Below the pieces are notes generated by a model. The model saw only the letters and a list, made by a program, of their open reading frames with translations, did no database searches and was not told the DNA's origin. A stretch of 64,000 nucleotides of DNA from Streptomyces sp. L-9-10. GTDB taxonomy: Bacteria; Actinomycetota; Actinomycetes; Streptomycetales; Streptomycetaceae. The translations under genes and the position numbers were made by a program. The stretch spans positions 1 to 64,000 of the forward strand of contig NZ_PHRF01000165.1 in NCBI RefSeq assembly GCF_004151105.1. Reading direction: 5' to 3'. Positions 8,011 through 16,015 of this stretch are shown in pieces (positions within the stretch are counted from its first letter, which is position 1; every line of letters starts with the position of its first letter).

Positions 8011-9039
8011 ATGACGCAGGAGTACACGGCGCATTCGGTGACGGACGGCGGGGAGGAGGACCCTCGCACCGGCTCCCGCGTCAGAACTCTGCTGAACCGA
8101 TGGCGGGACGACCCGGGAATCTGGCGGCGGGGGATCGTGCTCGCGCTGCTCGCCGTGGTGGTCGCGCTGCTGATGATCTTCCATGCGCAGATGCCCAACA
8201 AGATCGGCAACCTGGGCAGTCTCATCGAGACCTTCCTGCCCTGGTTCGGGGTGTTCGTTCCGCTGATCCTCCTGCTGGCGCTGGTACGGCGCTCCGCCAC
8301 CGCGCTGATCGCCGTGCTGCTGCCCGCCGTGGTGTGGGTCAATCTCTTCGGCGGGCTCCTCACCGACAAGTCGGGCGGCGGCGGTGACCTCATGGTCGCC
8401 ACCCACAACGTCAACGCGGACAACCCCGATCCGGAGGGCACCGCGCGCAAGCTGGTGGAGTCCGGAGCCGATGTCGTGGCGCTGGAGGAGCTGAAGGCCA
8501 GCGCCGTGGAGACCTATGTCAAGGCGCTGGCCGGGACGTACAAGTACCACTCGGTACAGGGCACGGTCGGGCTGTGGAGCAAGCACCCGATGACCGGGGC
8601 CGAGCCCGTCGACATCAGGCTGGGCTGGGTCCGGGCCATGCGCGCCACCGTCAACACCCCCGAGGGCCGGGTCGCCGTCTATGTGGCGCATCTCCCCTCC
8701 GTACGCGTCAAGCTGAACGCGGGCTTCACCGCCAACCAGCGCGACAAGAGCGCCGACGCGCTGGGCGAGGCCATCGCCCACGAGTCGCTGAGCCGGGTGA
8801 TCCTGCTCGGCGATCTGAACGGCACGATGAACGACCGGTCGCTCAACGCCGTGACCGCCCAGATGCGCTCGACCCAGGGCGCGGCCGGGCACGGGTACGG
8901 CTTCAGCTGGCCGGCGTCGTTCCCGATGGCGCGGATCGACCAGATCATGGTGAAGGGCGTCGAGCCGACCTCGTCCTGGACCCTTCCCGAGACGGACAGC
9001 GACCATCTGCCGATCGCGGCGCGGGTGAGACTGCGCTGA
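8011..9039 (+). CDS. Membrane endonuclease/exonuclease/phosphatase-fold protein, VanJ-like
   Basis: 342 aa from the ATG at 8011 (MTQEYTAH). Three hydrophobic helices lie at about residues 40-120 (GIVLALLAVVVALLMIF, FGVFVPLILLLALV, ALIAVLLPAVVWVNLFGG). They are followed by an extracytoplasmic EEP domain with catalytic landmarks ATHNVNADN, VALEELK, LLGDLNGTMND and TDSDHLPI. This three-TM-plus-EEP layout is that of VanJ, which gives teicoplanin resistance in S. coelicolor and acts on undecaprenyl-pyrophosphate-linked wall metabolism. No van genes are adjacent, so a general lipid-phosphatase role is equally possible. Confidence 0.88.
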   Translation: MTQEYTAHSVTDGGEEDPRTGSRVRTLLNRWRDDPGIWRRGIVLALLAVVVALLMIFHAQMPNKIGNLGSLIETFLPWFGVFVPLILLLALVRRSATALIAVLLPAVVWVNLFGGLLTDKSGGGGDLMVATHNVNADNPDPEGTARKLVESGADVVALEELKASAVETYVKALAGTYKYHSVQGTVGLWSKHPMTGAEPVDIRLGWVRAMRATVNTPEGRVAVYVAHLPSVRVKLNAGFTANQRDKSADALGEAIAHESLSRVILLGDLNGTMNDRSLNAVTAQMRSTQGAAGHGYGFSWPASFPMARIDQIMVKGVEPTSSWTLPETDSDHLPIAARVRLR

Positions 9040-9208
9040 GCCCGAGCGCGAGGCCGCGTCGGCCGGAGCCTTGCCGGACGGAGCCTTGCCGGACGGAGCG
9101 CTGGGCGCAATCCGGAGTTCATCCGCCGGAATAGAAACCCTGAGAGACTTTGTTCCGTGGGGGTACTTAAGCCCTGCACCCCTGAAGCTCACCACGGAAG
9201 GTCTCTTG

Positions 9209-10435
9209 ATGCCCCTCGCCCTGTTCGCCCTGGCCGTCAGCGCTTTCGGCATCGGGACGACAGAGTTCGTGATGATGGGCCTGCTGCCCAATGTCGCGGA
9301 TGACCTGGGTACGTCCGTGCCGACCGCCGGATATCTGGTCTCGGCCTACGCGATCGGTGTCGTCGTCGGCGCCCCACTGCTCACCGCCCTCGGCTCCCGT
9401 ATCCCGCGCAAGCGGATGCTGCTCCTGCTCATGGGGCTCTTCGTCCTCGGCAACCTCGGCTCCGCGCTCGCCCCCGGCTTCGGCTGGCTGCTGACGGGCC
9501 GCTTCCTCGCCGGGCTGCCGCACGGCGCGTTCTTCGGCGTCGGCGCGGTCGTCGCCGCCCGGCTGGTGCGCGAGGGCCGGCAGGCGCGGGCCGTCGCGAC
9601 CATGTTCCTGGGCCTGACCGTCGCCAATATCGTCGGCGTCCCCGCGGCCACCCTGCTCGGCCAGAACCTCGGCTGGCGCGCCACCTTCCTGGTGGTGACC
9701 GTGATCGGCCTGATCGCGCTCGCGGCGCTCGCCCGGCTCGTCCCGCACATGCCGGTCGAGGCGCACCAGAGCGTGGGCCGGGAGATACGCGCCCTCGGCG
9801 ACCGCCAGGTGCTGCTCGGCCTCGCGACCGCCGTCTTCGGCTTCGCCGGTGTCTTCGCCGTCTACTCGTACCTGGCCTCGATCACGACCGAGGTGATGGG
9901 ATTCGGCGAGTCCTCCGTCACGCTGGTCCTCGCGCTCTTCGGCATCGGCATGACGCTGGGCGCGCTGGCGGCCGGGCCGCTGACCGACCGGGCGCTGCGG
10001 CCCACCCTGTACGTCTCGCTCGGCACGCTCGCCGTCGTCCTGCTCGCCTTCCGCTTCACGGCGCACATCCAGTGGGCGGCGCTGGTGACGGTCGTGGTGC
10101 TGGGCGCGGTCGGGTTCCTGACCACCACCCCGCTCCAGATGCTCGTCATGCAGAAGGCCAGGCACGCCCCCACGATCGCCTCCGCCTCGAACCACTCGGC
10201 CTTCAACCTGGCCAACGCTGGGGGCGCCTGGCTCGGCGGCGTGGCGATCGCGGCGGGCTGGGGCTGGCTGTCCCCGACCCTGGTCGGCGCGGTGCTCGCG
10301 GTCGTCGGCCTGGCGATCGCGGTGACGGCCGGACTGCTGGACCGGGGCGACAGGAGCGGCCGGGTGCCGGAGGCGTCGCGGGTCGTCGCCTCGGCCACGA
10401 CGAGGACCGGGGCGACGACGGAACGTGTGGGCTGA
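9209..10435 (+). CDS. MFS transporter, DHA1 family (drug/arabinose-type efflux)
   Basis: 408 aa from the ATG at 9209, preceded by GGAAGG. Earlier in-frame starts lie in a 16-bp direct repeat (GGAGCCTTGCCGGACG, twice, about 9065-9100) and lack an RBS. Twelve hydrophobic segments begin with ALFALAVSAFGIGTTEFVMM, the standard opening of the YdeA/PbuE/CmlR-type DHA1 exporters. A motif-A variant GSRIPRKRM, GRFLAGLPHGAFFG and LGWRATF are present. Export of nucleosides, sugars or chloramphenicol-like drugs is known in the family; the substrate here is not determinable. Confidence 0.9.
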   Translation: MPLALFALAVSAFGIGTTEFVMMGLLPNVADDLGTSVPTAGYLVSAYAIGVVVGAPLLTALGSRIPRKRMLLLLMGLFVLGNLGSALAPGFGWLLTGRFLAGLPHGAFFGVGAVVAARLVREGRQARAVATMFLGLTVANIVGVPAATLLGQNLGWRATFLVVTVIGLIALAALARLVPHMPVEAHQSVGREIRALGDRQVLLGLATAVFGFAGVFAVYSYLASITTEVMGFGESSVTLVLALFGIGMTLGALAAGPLTDRALRPTLYVSLGTLAVVLLAFRFTAHIQWAALVTVVVLGAVGFLTTTPLQMLVMQKARHAPTIASASNHSAFNLANAGGAWLGGVAIAAGWGWLSPTLVGAVLAVVGLAIAVTAGLLDRGDRSGRVPEASRVVASATTRTGATTERVG

Positions 10436-10450
10436 GCCCCCGCGGCGCCC

Positions 10451-10516
10451 GCGTCCGGCGCGCCCCGGATTCCTACGGGCATCGCGTCCGGCGCGCCCCG
10501 GGTTCCTACGGGCCCC
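10451..10516. repeat. 33-bp direct repeat, two copies
   Basis: A 33-bp unit starting GCGTCCGGCGCGCCCCGG occurs at 10451-10483 and 10484-10516 with a third partial copy, between the convergent DHA1 pump and nadE. No gene is seen in 10436-10572. Confidence 0.65.
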
Positions 10517-10572
10517 GCGTCCGATACGACCTGGCTCCCGCTGCTCCCGCCGCTCCCGCGCGCCCGTGTCCG

Positions 10573-12330
10573 CTACGGCCTGTGCTCGCGCCAGCGGTTC
10601 GTGATCGGCAGCCGCCGGTCCTTGCCGAAGCCCTTCGCCGAGATCTTGGTGCCCGGCGGGTACTGGCGCCGCTTGTACTCCGCCGTGTCCACCATCCGCA
10701 GCGTCCTGGCGACCAGTTCCGCGTCGAAGCCGGCCGCGATGATCGCGTCCACGCCCTGGTCGCGGTCGACGTACAGCTCCAGGATCCGGTCCAGTACGTC
10801 GTAGTCGGGCAGTGAGTCCGTGTCGACCTGGCCGGGGCGCAGCTCGGCGCTCGGCGGCTTGGAGATCGAGGTCTCCGGGATCGGCGGGGTCTGGCCGCGC
10901 TCCTCGGCGGCGCGGTTGCGCCAGCGGGCGAGCCGGAAGACGGAGGTCTTGTAGACGTCCTTGATCGGGCCGTACGCGCCGACGGAGTCGCCGTAGAGCG
11001 TCGAATAGCCCACGGCCAGCTCGGACTTGTTGCCCGGTGCGAGAACGATGTGCCCCTCCTGGTTGGAGAGGGCCATCAGCATCGTGCCGCGCAGCCGCGA
11101 CTGGAGGTTCTCCTCCGCGAGCCCGGTCAGCCCCAGCTCGGCCATGTACGCGTCGAACATCGGCTCGATGGGCTGCGTACGGAAGTTGAGCCCGGTACGG
11201 CGGGCCAGGTCGGCCGCGTCGTCCCTGGAGTGGCCGGACGAGTACTTCGACGGCATGGAGACGCCGTACACGTTCCGCGCGCCGACCGCGTCACAGGCGA
11301 TGGCGGCGACGAGCGCGGAGTCGATACCGCCGGAGAGCCCGATCAGTACGGACCGGAAGCCGTTCTTGGCGGCGTACGCGCGCAGGCCCACCACCAGCGC
11401 CGAGTACACCTCCTCGTCGTCGTCCAGGCGCTCGGCGTAGCCGCCGGTCAGCTCGGGCTCGTAGGCCGGCAGCGGGTCCTCGGAGAGGATGACCCGGTCG
11501 ATCCGCAGCCCGTCGTCCACGACCCCGGTGGGTGCGTCCGGCGAGGCGGCCGGCAGATCGAGGTCCAGGACCACGCAGCCCTCGGCGAACTGCGGTGCGC
11601 GCGCCACGACTTCGCCGTTCTTGTCCACGACGATCGAGTCACCGTCGAAGACCAGCTCGTCCTGGCCGCCGATCATCGCCAGATACGCGGTGGTGCAGCC
11701 GGCCTCCTGGGCGCGCTTGCGCACCAGGTCGAGACGGCTGTCGTCCTTCTCGCGCTCGTACGGCGAGGCGTTGACCGAGAGCAGCAGCCCCGCCTCGGCG
11801 GACCGGGCCGCCGGGACCCGGCCGCCGTCCTGCCAGAGGTCCTCGCAGATCGCGAGCGCGATATCGACGCCATGGACCCGGATGACGGGCATGGTGTCGC
11901 CCGGCACGAAATACCGGAACTCGTCGAAGACGCCGTAGTTGGGCAGATGGTGCTTGGCGAAGTTGAGGACGACGGCGCCGCGGTGCAGTACGGCGGCGGC
12001 GTTGCGCGGGGCGCCCGCGGGCTGGCCGAAGCGCGGCTGGGCCGACTCGGAGCGGTCCAGATAGCCGACGACGACGGGCAGCTCGCCGAAGCCCTCCTCG
12101 TCGAGCCGTACCGCGAGCGCGCGCACGGCGGCCCGGGACGCCTCGACGAAGGACGACCGCAGGGCGAGATCCTCGACGGGGTAGCCGGTCAGCGCCATCT
12201 CGGGGAACGCGATGACGTGCGCTCCCTGTGCGGCGGCGTGCCGGGTCCAGTGCACGATCGCCTCGGCGTTCGCGGCGAGATCGCCGACGGTCGAGTCGAT
12301 CTGATTCAGAGCGAGGCGTAGTTGAGGCAC
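10573..12330 (-). CDS. nadE: Glutamine-dependent NAD+ synthase
   Basis: 585 aa from a GTG at 12330. The N-terminal nitrilase-fold amidase (about residues 1-260) frees ammonia from glutamine with triad Glu in FPEMALTGYP, Lys in FAKHHLPNYG and Cys in ALAICEDLW. The C-terminal synthase domain has the ATP-pyrophosphatase motif IGLSGGIDSALVAA, SMPSKYSSGHS and APGNKSELAVGYSTLYGD. It amidates deamido-NAD+ to NAD+ in the last step of NAD synthesis, in the cytosol. Length is normal for the actinobacterial two-domain short form. Confidence 0.97.
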   Translation of the reverse strand: MPQLRLALNQIDSTVGDLAANAEAIVHWTRHAAAQGAHVIAFPEMALTGYPVEDLALRSSFVEASRAAVRALAVRLDEEGFGELPVVVGYLDRSESAQPRFGQPAGAPRNAAAVLHRGAVVLNFAKHHLPNYGVFDEFRYFVPGDTMPVIRVHGVDIALAICEDLWQDGGRVPAARSAEAGLLLSVNASPYEREKDDSRLDLVRKRAQEAGCTTAYLAMIGGQDELVFDGDSIVVDKNGEVVARAPQFAEGCVVLDLDLPAASPDAPTGVVDDGLRIDRVILSEDPLPAYEPELTGGYAERLDDDEEVYSALVVGLRAYAAKNGFRSVLIGLSGGIDSALVAAIACDAVGARNVYGVSMPSKYSSGHSRDDAADLARRTGLNFRTQPIEPMFDAYMAELGLTGLAEENLQSRLRGTMLMALSNQEGHIVLAPGNKSELAVGYSTLYGDSVGAYGPIKDVYKTSVFRLARWRNRAAEERGQTPPIPETSISKPPSAELRPGQVDTDSLPDYDVLDRILELYVDRDQGVDAIIAAGFDAELVARTLRMVDTAEYKRRQYPPGTKISAKGFGKDRRLPITNRWREHRP

Positions 12331-12456
12331 GGGACCCAGTGTAATCGTCTGACTGACGCGATGTCCTGGGGTGCGTGTGTGGGGCAGCCCACTCGGCGAG
12401 GTCAGCCCACTCGGCGGGGGAGGCCCAGTCGGTGGGGGAGGCGCGCGAGCCGGGGC

Positions 12457-12876
12457 TCAGCCGTGCGCGTAGACCTGCTCCATCCAGGAGGCGAGCTGTC
12501 CGTCGGTGAGGTGCTGGGCCAGGTCGGCCTCGCTGATCATCCCGACGAGACGCTTGTCCTCGATCACCGGCAGCCGGCGTATCTGGTTGCTCTGCATCTC
12601 GTACAGCACCTCGTCCACGTCCGCGTCCGCGTCGATCCAGCGCGGGGTGCCGTGCGCCATCTCACCGGCCGTCGTCCGCGCCGGGTCATGGCCCATCGCC
12701 ACACATCCGACGACGATGTCGCGGTCCGTGAGAATGCCGGTCAGCCGGTCCTCGGCGTCGGCGATGGGGAGCGCGCCCACATCCAGCTCACGCATCAGCT
12801 GGGCGGCGCGGTCCAGTGTCTCGTGGGCCGGGATCCACTGGGCCCCGGGGTGCATGATGTCTTTGGCGGTAGTCAT
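12457..12876 (-). CDS. CBS-domain pair protein
   Basis: 139 aa from the ATG at 12876, chosen because GGAGGG lies 8 nt upstream; longer in-frame starts lack this. Two CBS motifs fill the protein: IMHPGAQWIPAHETLDRAAQ with ILTDRDIVV, then GTPRWIDADADVDEVLYEMQ with LVGMISEADLAQ. Stand-alone CBS pairs bind adenine nucleotides and are often stress-linked in actinomycetes; the partner is unknown. The upstream stretch 12331-12456 contains short CAGCCCACTCGGCG direct repeats. 12877-13121 is CGCGACCG-rich low-complexity DNA with no gene. Confidence 0.93.
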   Translation of the reverse strand: MTTAKDIMHPGAQWIPAHETLDRAAQLMRELDVGALPIADAEDRLTGILTDRDIVVGCVAMGHDPARTTAGEMAHGTPRWIDADADVDEVLYEMQSNQIRRLPVIEDKRLVGMISEADLAQHLTDGQLASWMEQVYAHG

Positions 12877-13121
12877 GGGTTCCGTCCCTCCTGAGTGCCG
12901 TCCACCCCGAGCCAGAACCATCATCGTGCACCCGTTCGAGTGGCGCGACCGCAGAACGCGACCGCGGAAACCGCAGCGACCGCCGCGACCCGCGAGAAGC
13001 CGTCGGAACCCGCGAGAGACCGCCACGGCCACGGGAGACCGCTGACGCCGCGCGCTTGACGCCGCGCGGTCCGCGACTGAGCCGGGGCCGCCGGGTCCCG
13101 GGGAGCCGGCGGCCCCGCGCG

Positions 13122-13886
13122 TCAGCCGCCGGTGCGCGGCTTCGCGCCGCGTGCCGCGAGCAGGTCCGCCATCAGCTTCATCTCGGACTGCTGCGCCGCG
13201 ACCATCCCCTCGGCGAGGTCCTTCTCCGTACCGGGCGCGCACAGCTGTACGCAGCCCTGGGCCATCGCGACCCCGCCCTCGTGGTGGTCGGTCATCAGCT
13301 GGAGATAGAGGATCTCGGCGGCCTTGCCACGGGCCTCGCGGAGCCGGTCCAGCTCCGTCTTCGTGGCCATGCCCGGCATCAGCGAGCCGTCGCGCGCCTG
13401 ATGGCCCGAGGCACCGTGATCCATCGCGCCCATGTCCATGCCGCCGTCACCGTGGTCCATGGCCTTGTCCATGGACATCCAGGCCATCGGCTCACGGCCC
13501 GACTCGACCTTCGGCAGCCCCCACATGTCCAGCCAGCCCAGCAGCATCCCGCGCTGGTTCGCCTGGGTGTTGGCGATGTCGTACGCCAGCCGGCGCACCT
13601 CCTCGTCGTCCGTGCTGTCCCGCACGATGAACGACATCTCCACCGCCTGCTGGTGGTGGACCGCCATGTCCCGGGCGAAGCCCGCGTCCGCCGAGCCGGT
13701 GGCCGGGGTACGGGGCGCGGCGGAGTCGCCGTCGCGCCCGGCCGAGGCCACCGCCGCCGTACCGGCGAAGACCAGCGCCAGGACGACGGCGGTGATCGCC
13801 GCCCACTGCGTGCGTGTCACCTTGCGCGCCGGACGGGCCGTGTCGTCGGCCGTGACCGACGGGTCGGGCGCGCTCTCCGCCGTCAC
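13122..13886 (-). CDS. DUF305 family protein, membrane-anchored
   Basis: 254 aa. One N-terminal helix (WAAITAVVLALVFAGTAAVA) is followed by an extracytoplasmic DUF305 domain with the two His pairs typical of the family (MAVHHQQAVEMS and MTDHHEGGVAMA). Between them is a Met/His-rich insert (MDHGDGGMDMGAMDHGASGH) suited to copper or other soft-metal binding. The ATG overlaps the stop of the DUF3105 gene by ATGA, so the two are coupled. DUF305 proteins frequently sit with copper-handling genes. The exact role is not known. Confidence 0.92.
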   Translation of the reverse strand: MTAESAPDPSVTADDTARPARKVTRTQWAAITAVVLALVFAGTAAVASAGRDGDSAAPRTPATGSADAGFARDMAVHHQQAVEMSFIVRDSTDDEEVRRLAYDIANTQANQRGMLLGWLDMWGLPKVESGREPMAWMSMDKAMDHGDGGMDMGAMDHGASGHQARDGSLMPGMATKTELDRLREARGKAAEILYLQLMTDHHEGGVAMAQGCVQLCAPGTEKDLAEGMVAAQQSEMKLMADLLAARGAKPRTGG

Positions 13887-14530
13887 TGCGCGCCCATTCC
13901 GCCCGTGCAGGCGGCGCCCGGCTCAGGGGTCTGCGTGCCCTGCACGTACTTCGTGAAGAACTGGTCCACGCGCGGGTCCGTGGCGCTGTCCACCGTGACC
14001 TGCTTGCCCCACGCGCTCAGCATGAGGGCGCCCGCCTGGTTCTTCACCGGGCTCATCAGCGTGTAAGGGGTGTTCTCCACCTTCTCGCTCAGCGCCTTCA
14101 CATCGGCTTCGGCGGCCTTGTCGTTGTACGTGACCCAGACCGCGCCGTGCTCCAGCGAGTGCACCGCGTTCACGTCCGGGACCGGCTCCTTGTAGACGTC
14201 CCCGTCGCAGTTCACCCAGATCTGGTTGTGGTCACCGCCCACGGGCGGGGTCATCGGGTACGTGACCGCCTCGGCGACATGGTTGCGGCCGAGCTTCTTG
14301 GCGTCCCAGGACTTCTCGTCCTTCACGGGCGCCTTGGCCGCAGCCTGTTCCTGCTCCTTCTTGTCCGACTCCTTGTTGAGGAGGTAGGCGCCGCCGGCGA
14401 TGAGGGAGACCACCACGACGGCGCTCGCCGTGATCGTGATGATGCGGCTGCGCCGCTCGCGGGCCCGCTCGGCGCGGCGCATCTCCTCTATTCGGGCCTT
14501 GCGCTCGGCGGACTGGGACTTGGAAGCCAT
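13883..14530 (-). CDS. DUF3105 family protein
   Basis: 215 aa from the ATG at 14530, which has AGAAGGAC in front. Longer frames run back into the upstream gene. A Lys/Arg-rich coiled N-terminus (about residues 1-30) precedes one TM helix (IITITASAVVVVSLIAGGAY). The exported DUF3105 domain has the hallmark HSLEHGAVWVTYND and an N-terminal WVNCDGDVY segment. Function is undefined. It is coupled to the DUF305 gene, which suggests a shared envelope complex. Confidence 0.92.
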   Translation of the reverse strand: MASKSQSAERKARIEEMRRAERARERRSRIITITASAVVVVSLIAGGAYLLNKESDKKEQEQAAAKAPVKDEKSWDAKKLGRNHVAEAVTYPMTPPVGGDHNQIWVNCDGDVYKEPVPDVNAVHSLEHGAVWVTYNDKAAEADVKALSEKVENTPYTLMSPVKNQAGALMLSAWGKQVTVDSATDPRVDQFFTKYVQGTQTPEPGAACTGGMGAQ

Positions 14531-14660
14531 GATGTGTGTCCTTCTGCGATGACTGATGACTGCGGAACGGAACGTGGACGACTGCGTGAGCACGGAACGT
14601 GGTTCGGGACATTCGGAACCCGGTGCGGGGGCCGGACCGGCGAGATCCGGACGACAGGCC

Positions 14661-15086
14661 CTACGTCCGCAGTACTTGAAGGACGTGGAGGTCCGGGGCG
14701 CGGGCGAGCGCTCCGGAGCGGGGCACCCGGCCGGTGGGGTACGGCGGTTCGAGGTGCGAGGGCTGGACATCGCCGGCGAGCGGGGTGGCCGGCGGCGGGA
14801 CGGTGAGCACGGCCGGGCTCTGACGCGGGAAGAGCCCGCAGTCACCCTTGTCGTACGGGCAGGTGTAACGGGCCTCGGCCTCGGCCCGGTCGCGGACCGT
14901 GGTCCCGGTGGCCGGGCCGTACGCGGTGCCGCCCGGCACCGCCGCCGGACCGTCCGGGTGGTGGACCCCGGTCCCGTCCGGCTCGGGACCCAGACAGATG
15001 AAGAGCGCGGCGAGCAGCGTCGCCACGGCACTCAGCAGCGCCGTGGGACGCGTGACGCGTATGTGGCCCGCCCGCGATCCCCCCAT
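14661..15086 (-). CDS. Small secreted or membrane protein, unknown
   Basis: 141 aa from the ATG at 15086 (MGGSRAGHIRVTRP). One hydrophobic segment (ALLSAVATLLAALFICLG) near the N-terminus is followed by a Pro-rich tail with the cysteine pair YTCPYDKGDCGLF. I recognise no domain. It reads in the same direction as the DUF3105-DUF305 pair, 130 bp upstream, so it may be the first gene of that unit. It is divergent from the MarR gene. Confidence 0.75.
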   Translation of the reverse strand: MGGSRAGHIRVTRPTALLSAVATLLAALFICLGPEPDGTGVHHPDGPAAVPGGTAYGPATGTTVRDRAEAEARYTCPYDKGDCGLFPRQSPAVLTVPPPATPLAGDVQPSHLEPPYPTGRVPRSGALARAPDLHVLQVLRT

Positions 15087-15198
15087 GGGCGCAGATCGTA
15101 GTGCGTACACCCCCGCCGGCAGCAGTGAGGAGCCGGTTCCGGTTCTCCTCCGGGACCCCAGACGGTACGAACCGGGCACCGCCGGGGTACAAAGAGGC

Positions 15199-15774
15199 AT
15201 GGCCGAGGACCCGCAGCCGCATCGACAACCCCGCCCCCACCCGGAGCCGCCGGCGCGCGACCCCGGGGGCGGGGCCGATGTGGACGCGGTGACGCACGCC
15301 GTGCTGACCGCCTCCCGGCTCCTGGTGAAGGTGTCGGCGCGGTCCCTGGCGGCCGTCGCGGAACCGGTCACCCTGCCGCAGTACCGGCTGCTCGCGGTCC
15401 TCGCCGCCCACGGCGACGCCAAACTGGTCGATATCGCCGAACGGCTCGGGGTGAACCCGTCGACGGCCATGCGGATGCTCGACCGGCTGATCGTCGCGGG
15501 CCTGGCGACCCGGCAGAGCAATCCGTGCAACCGCCGCGAGACGATGCTGCGGCTGACCCCCGAGGGCCGCGCGCTCGTCGACCGGGTCACCGCCGTACGC
15601 CACCGGGAGATCTCGGCGATCGTCGAGCGGCTGACCCCCGAGCAGCGTAAGGCCCTGGTCGGCGCACTCGCCGCGTTCACCGCGGCGGGCGGGGAGGCGG
15701 CGGTCCCGGGCGAGGACACGGAGCCGTACCCCCTGGGCTGGTCGGACACCCCCGCCCGGCACAGCGGTGGCTGA
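15199..15774 (+). CDS. MarR family regulator
   Basis: 191 aa from the ATG at 15199. The winged-helix core contains TLPQYRLLAVLAAHGDAKLV, DIAERLGVNPSTAMRMLDRL, the wing NRRETMLRLTPEGRAL and the C-terminal dimerisation helix. A Pro-rich, probably disordered N-terminus (about 30 residues) precedes it. It diverges from the small membrane protein/DUF3105/DUF305 genes with only about 110 bp between, so it may regulate them. The signal is unknown. Confidence 0.92.
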   Translation: MAEDPQPHRQPRPHPEPPARDPGGGADVDAVTHAVLTASRLLVKVSARSLAAVAEPVTLPQYRLLAVLAAHGDAKLVDIAERLGVNPSTAMRMLDRLIVAGLATRQSNPCNRRETMLRLTPEGRALVDRVTAVRHREISAIVERLTPEQRKALVGALAAFTAAGGEAAVPGEDTEPYPLGWSDTPARHSGG

Positions 15775-16015
15775 CAGGCGCCAAAGTCGATCTTCCGCAC
15801 CGATCTCCCGCACAATGGATTGCGGCCGCCTGTTTCATGGGCATCGGACGAGCAGGCACTATGGGCGGCAAGCCCGTACACACGCACGACGCGATGTGTT
15901 GGACGGGGGTTCGCAACGCGCCGGAAATCGTGTGGTGGGATGCTCGGGTGCCCCGGCGTGCCCCGCGGCATGGGAGCAGGTGGCCTGACCAGCAAGGATG
16001 GGTAGGACGGCTAAT

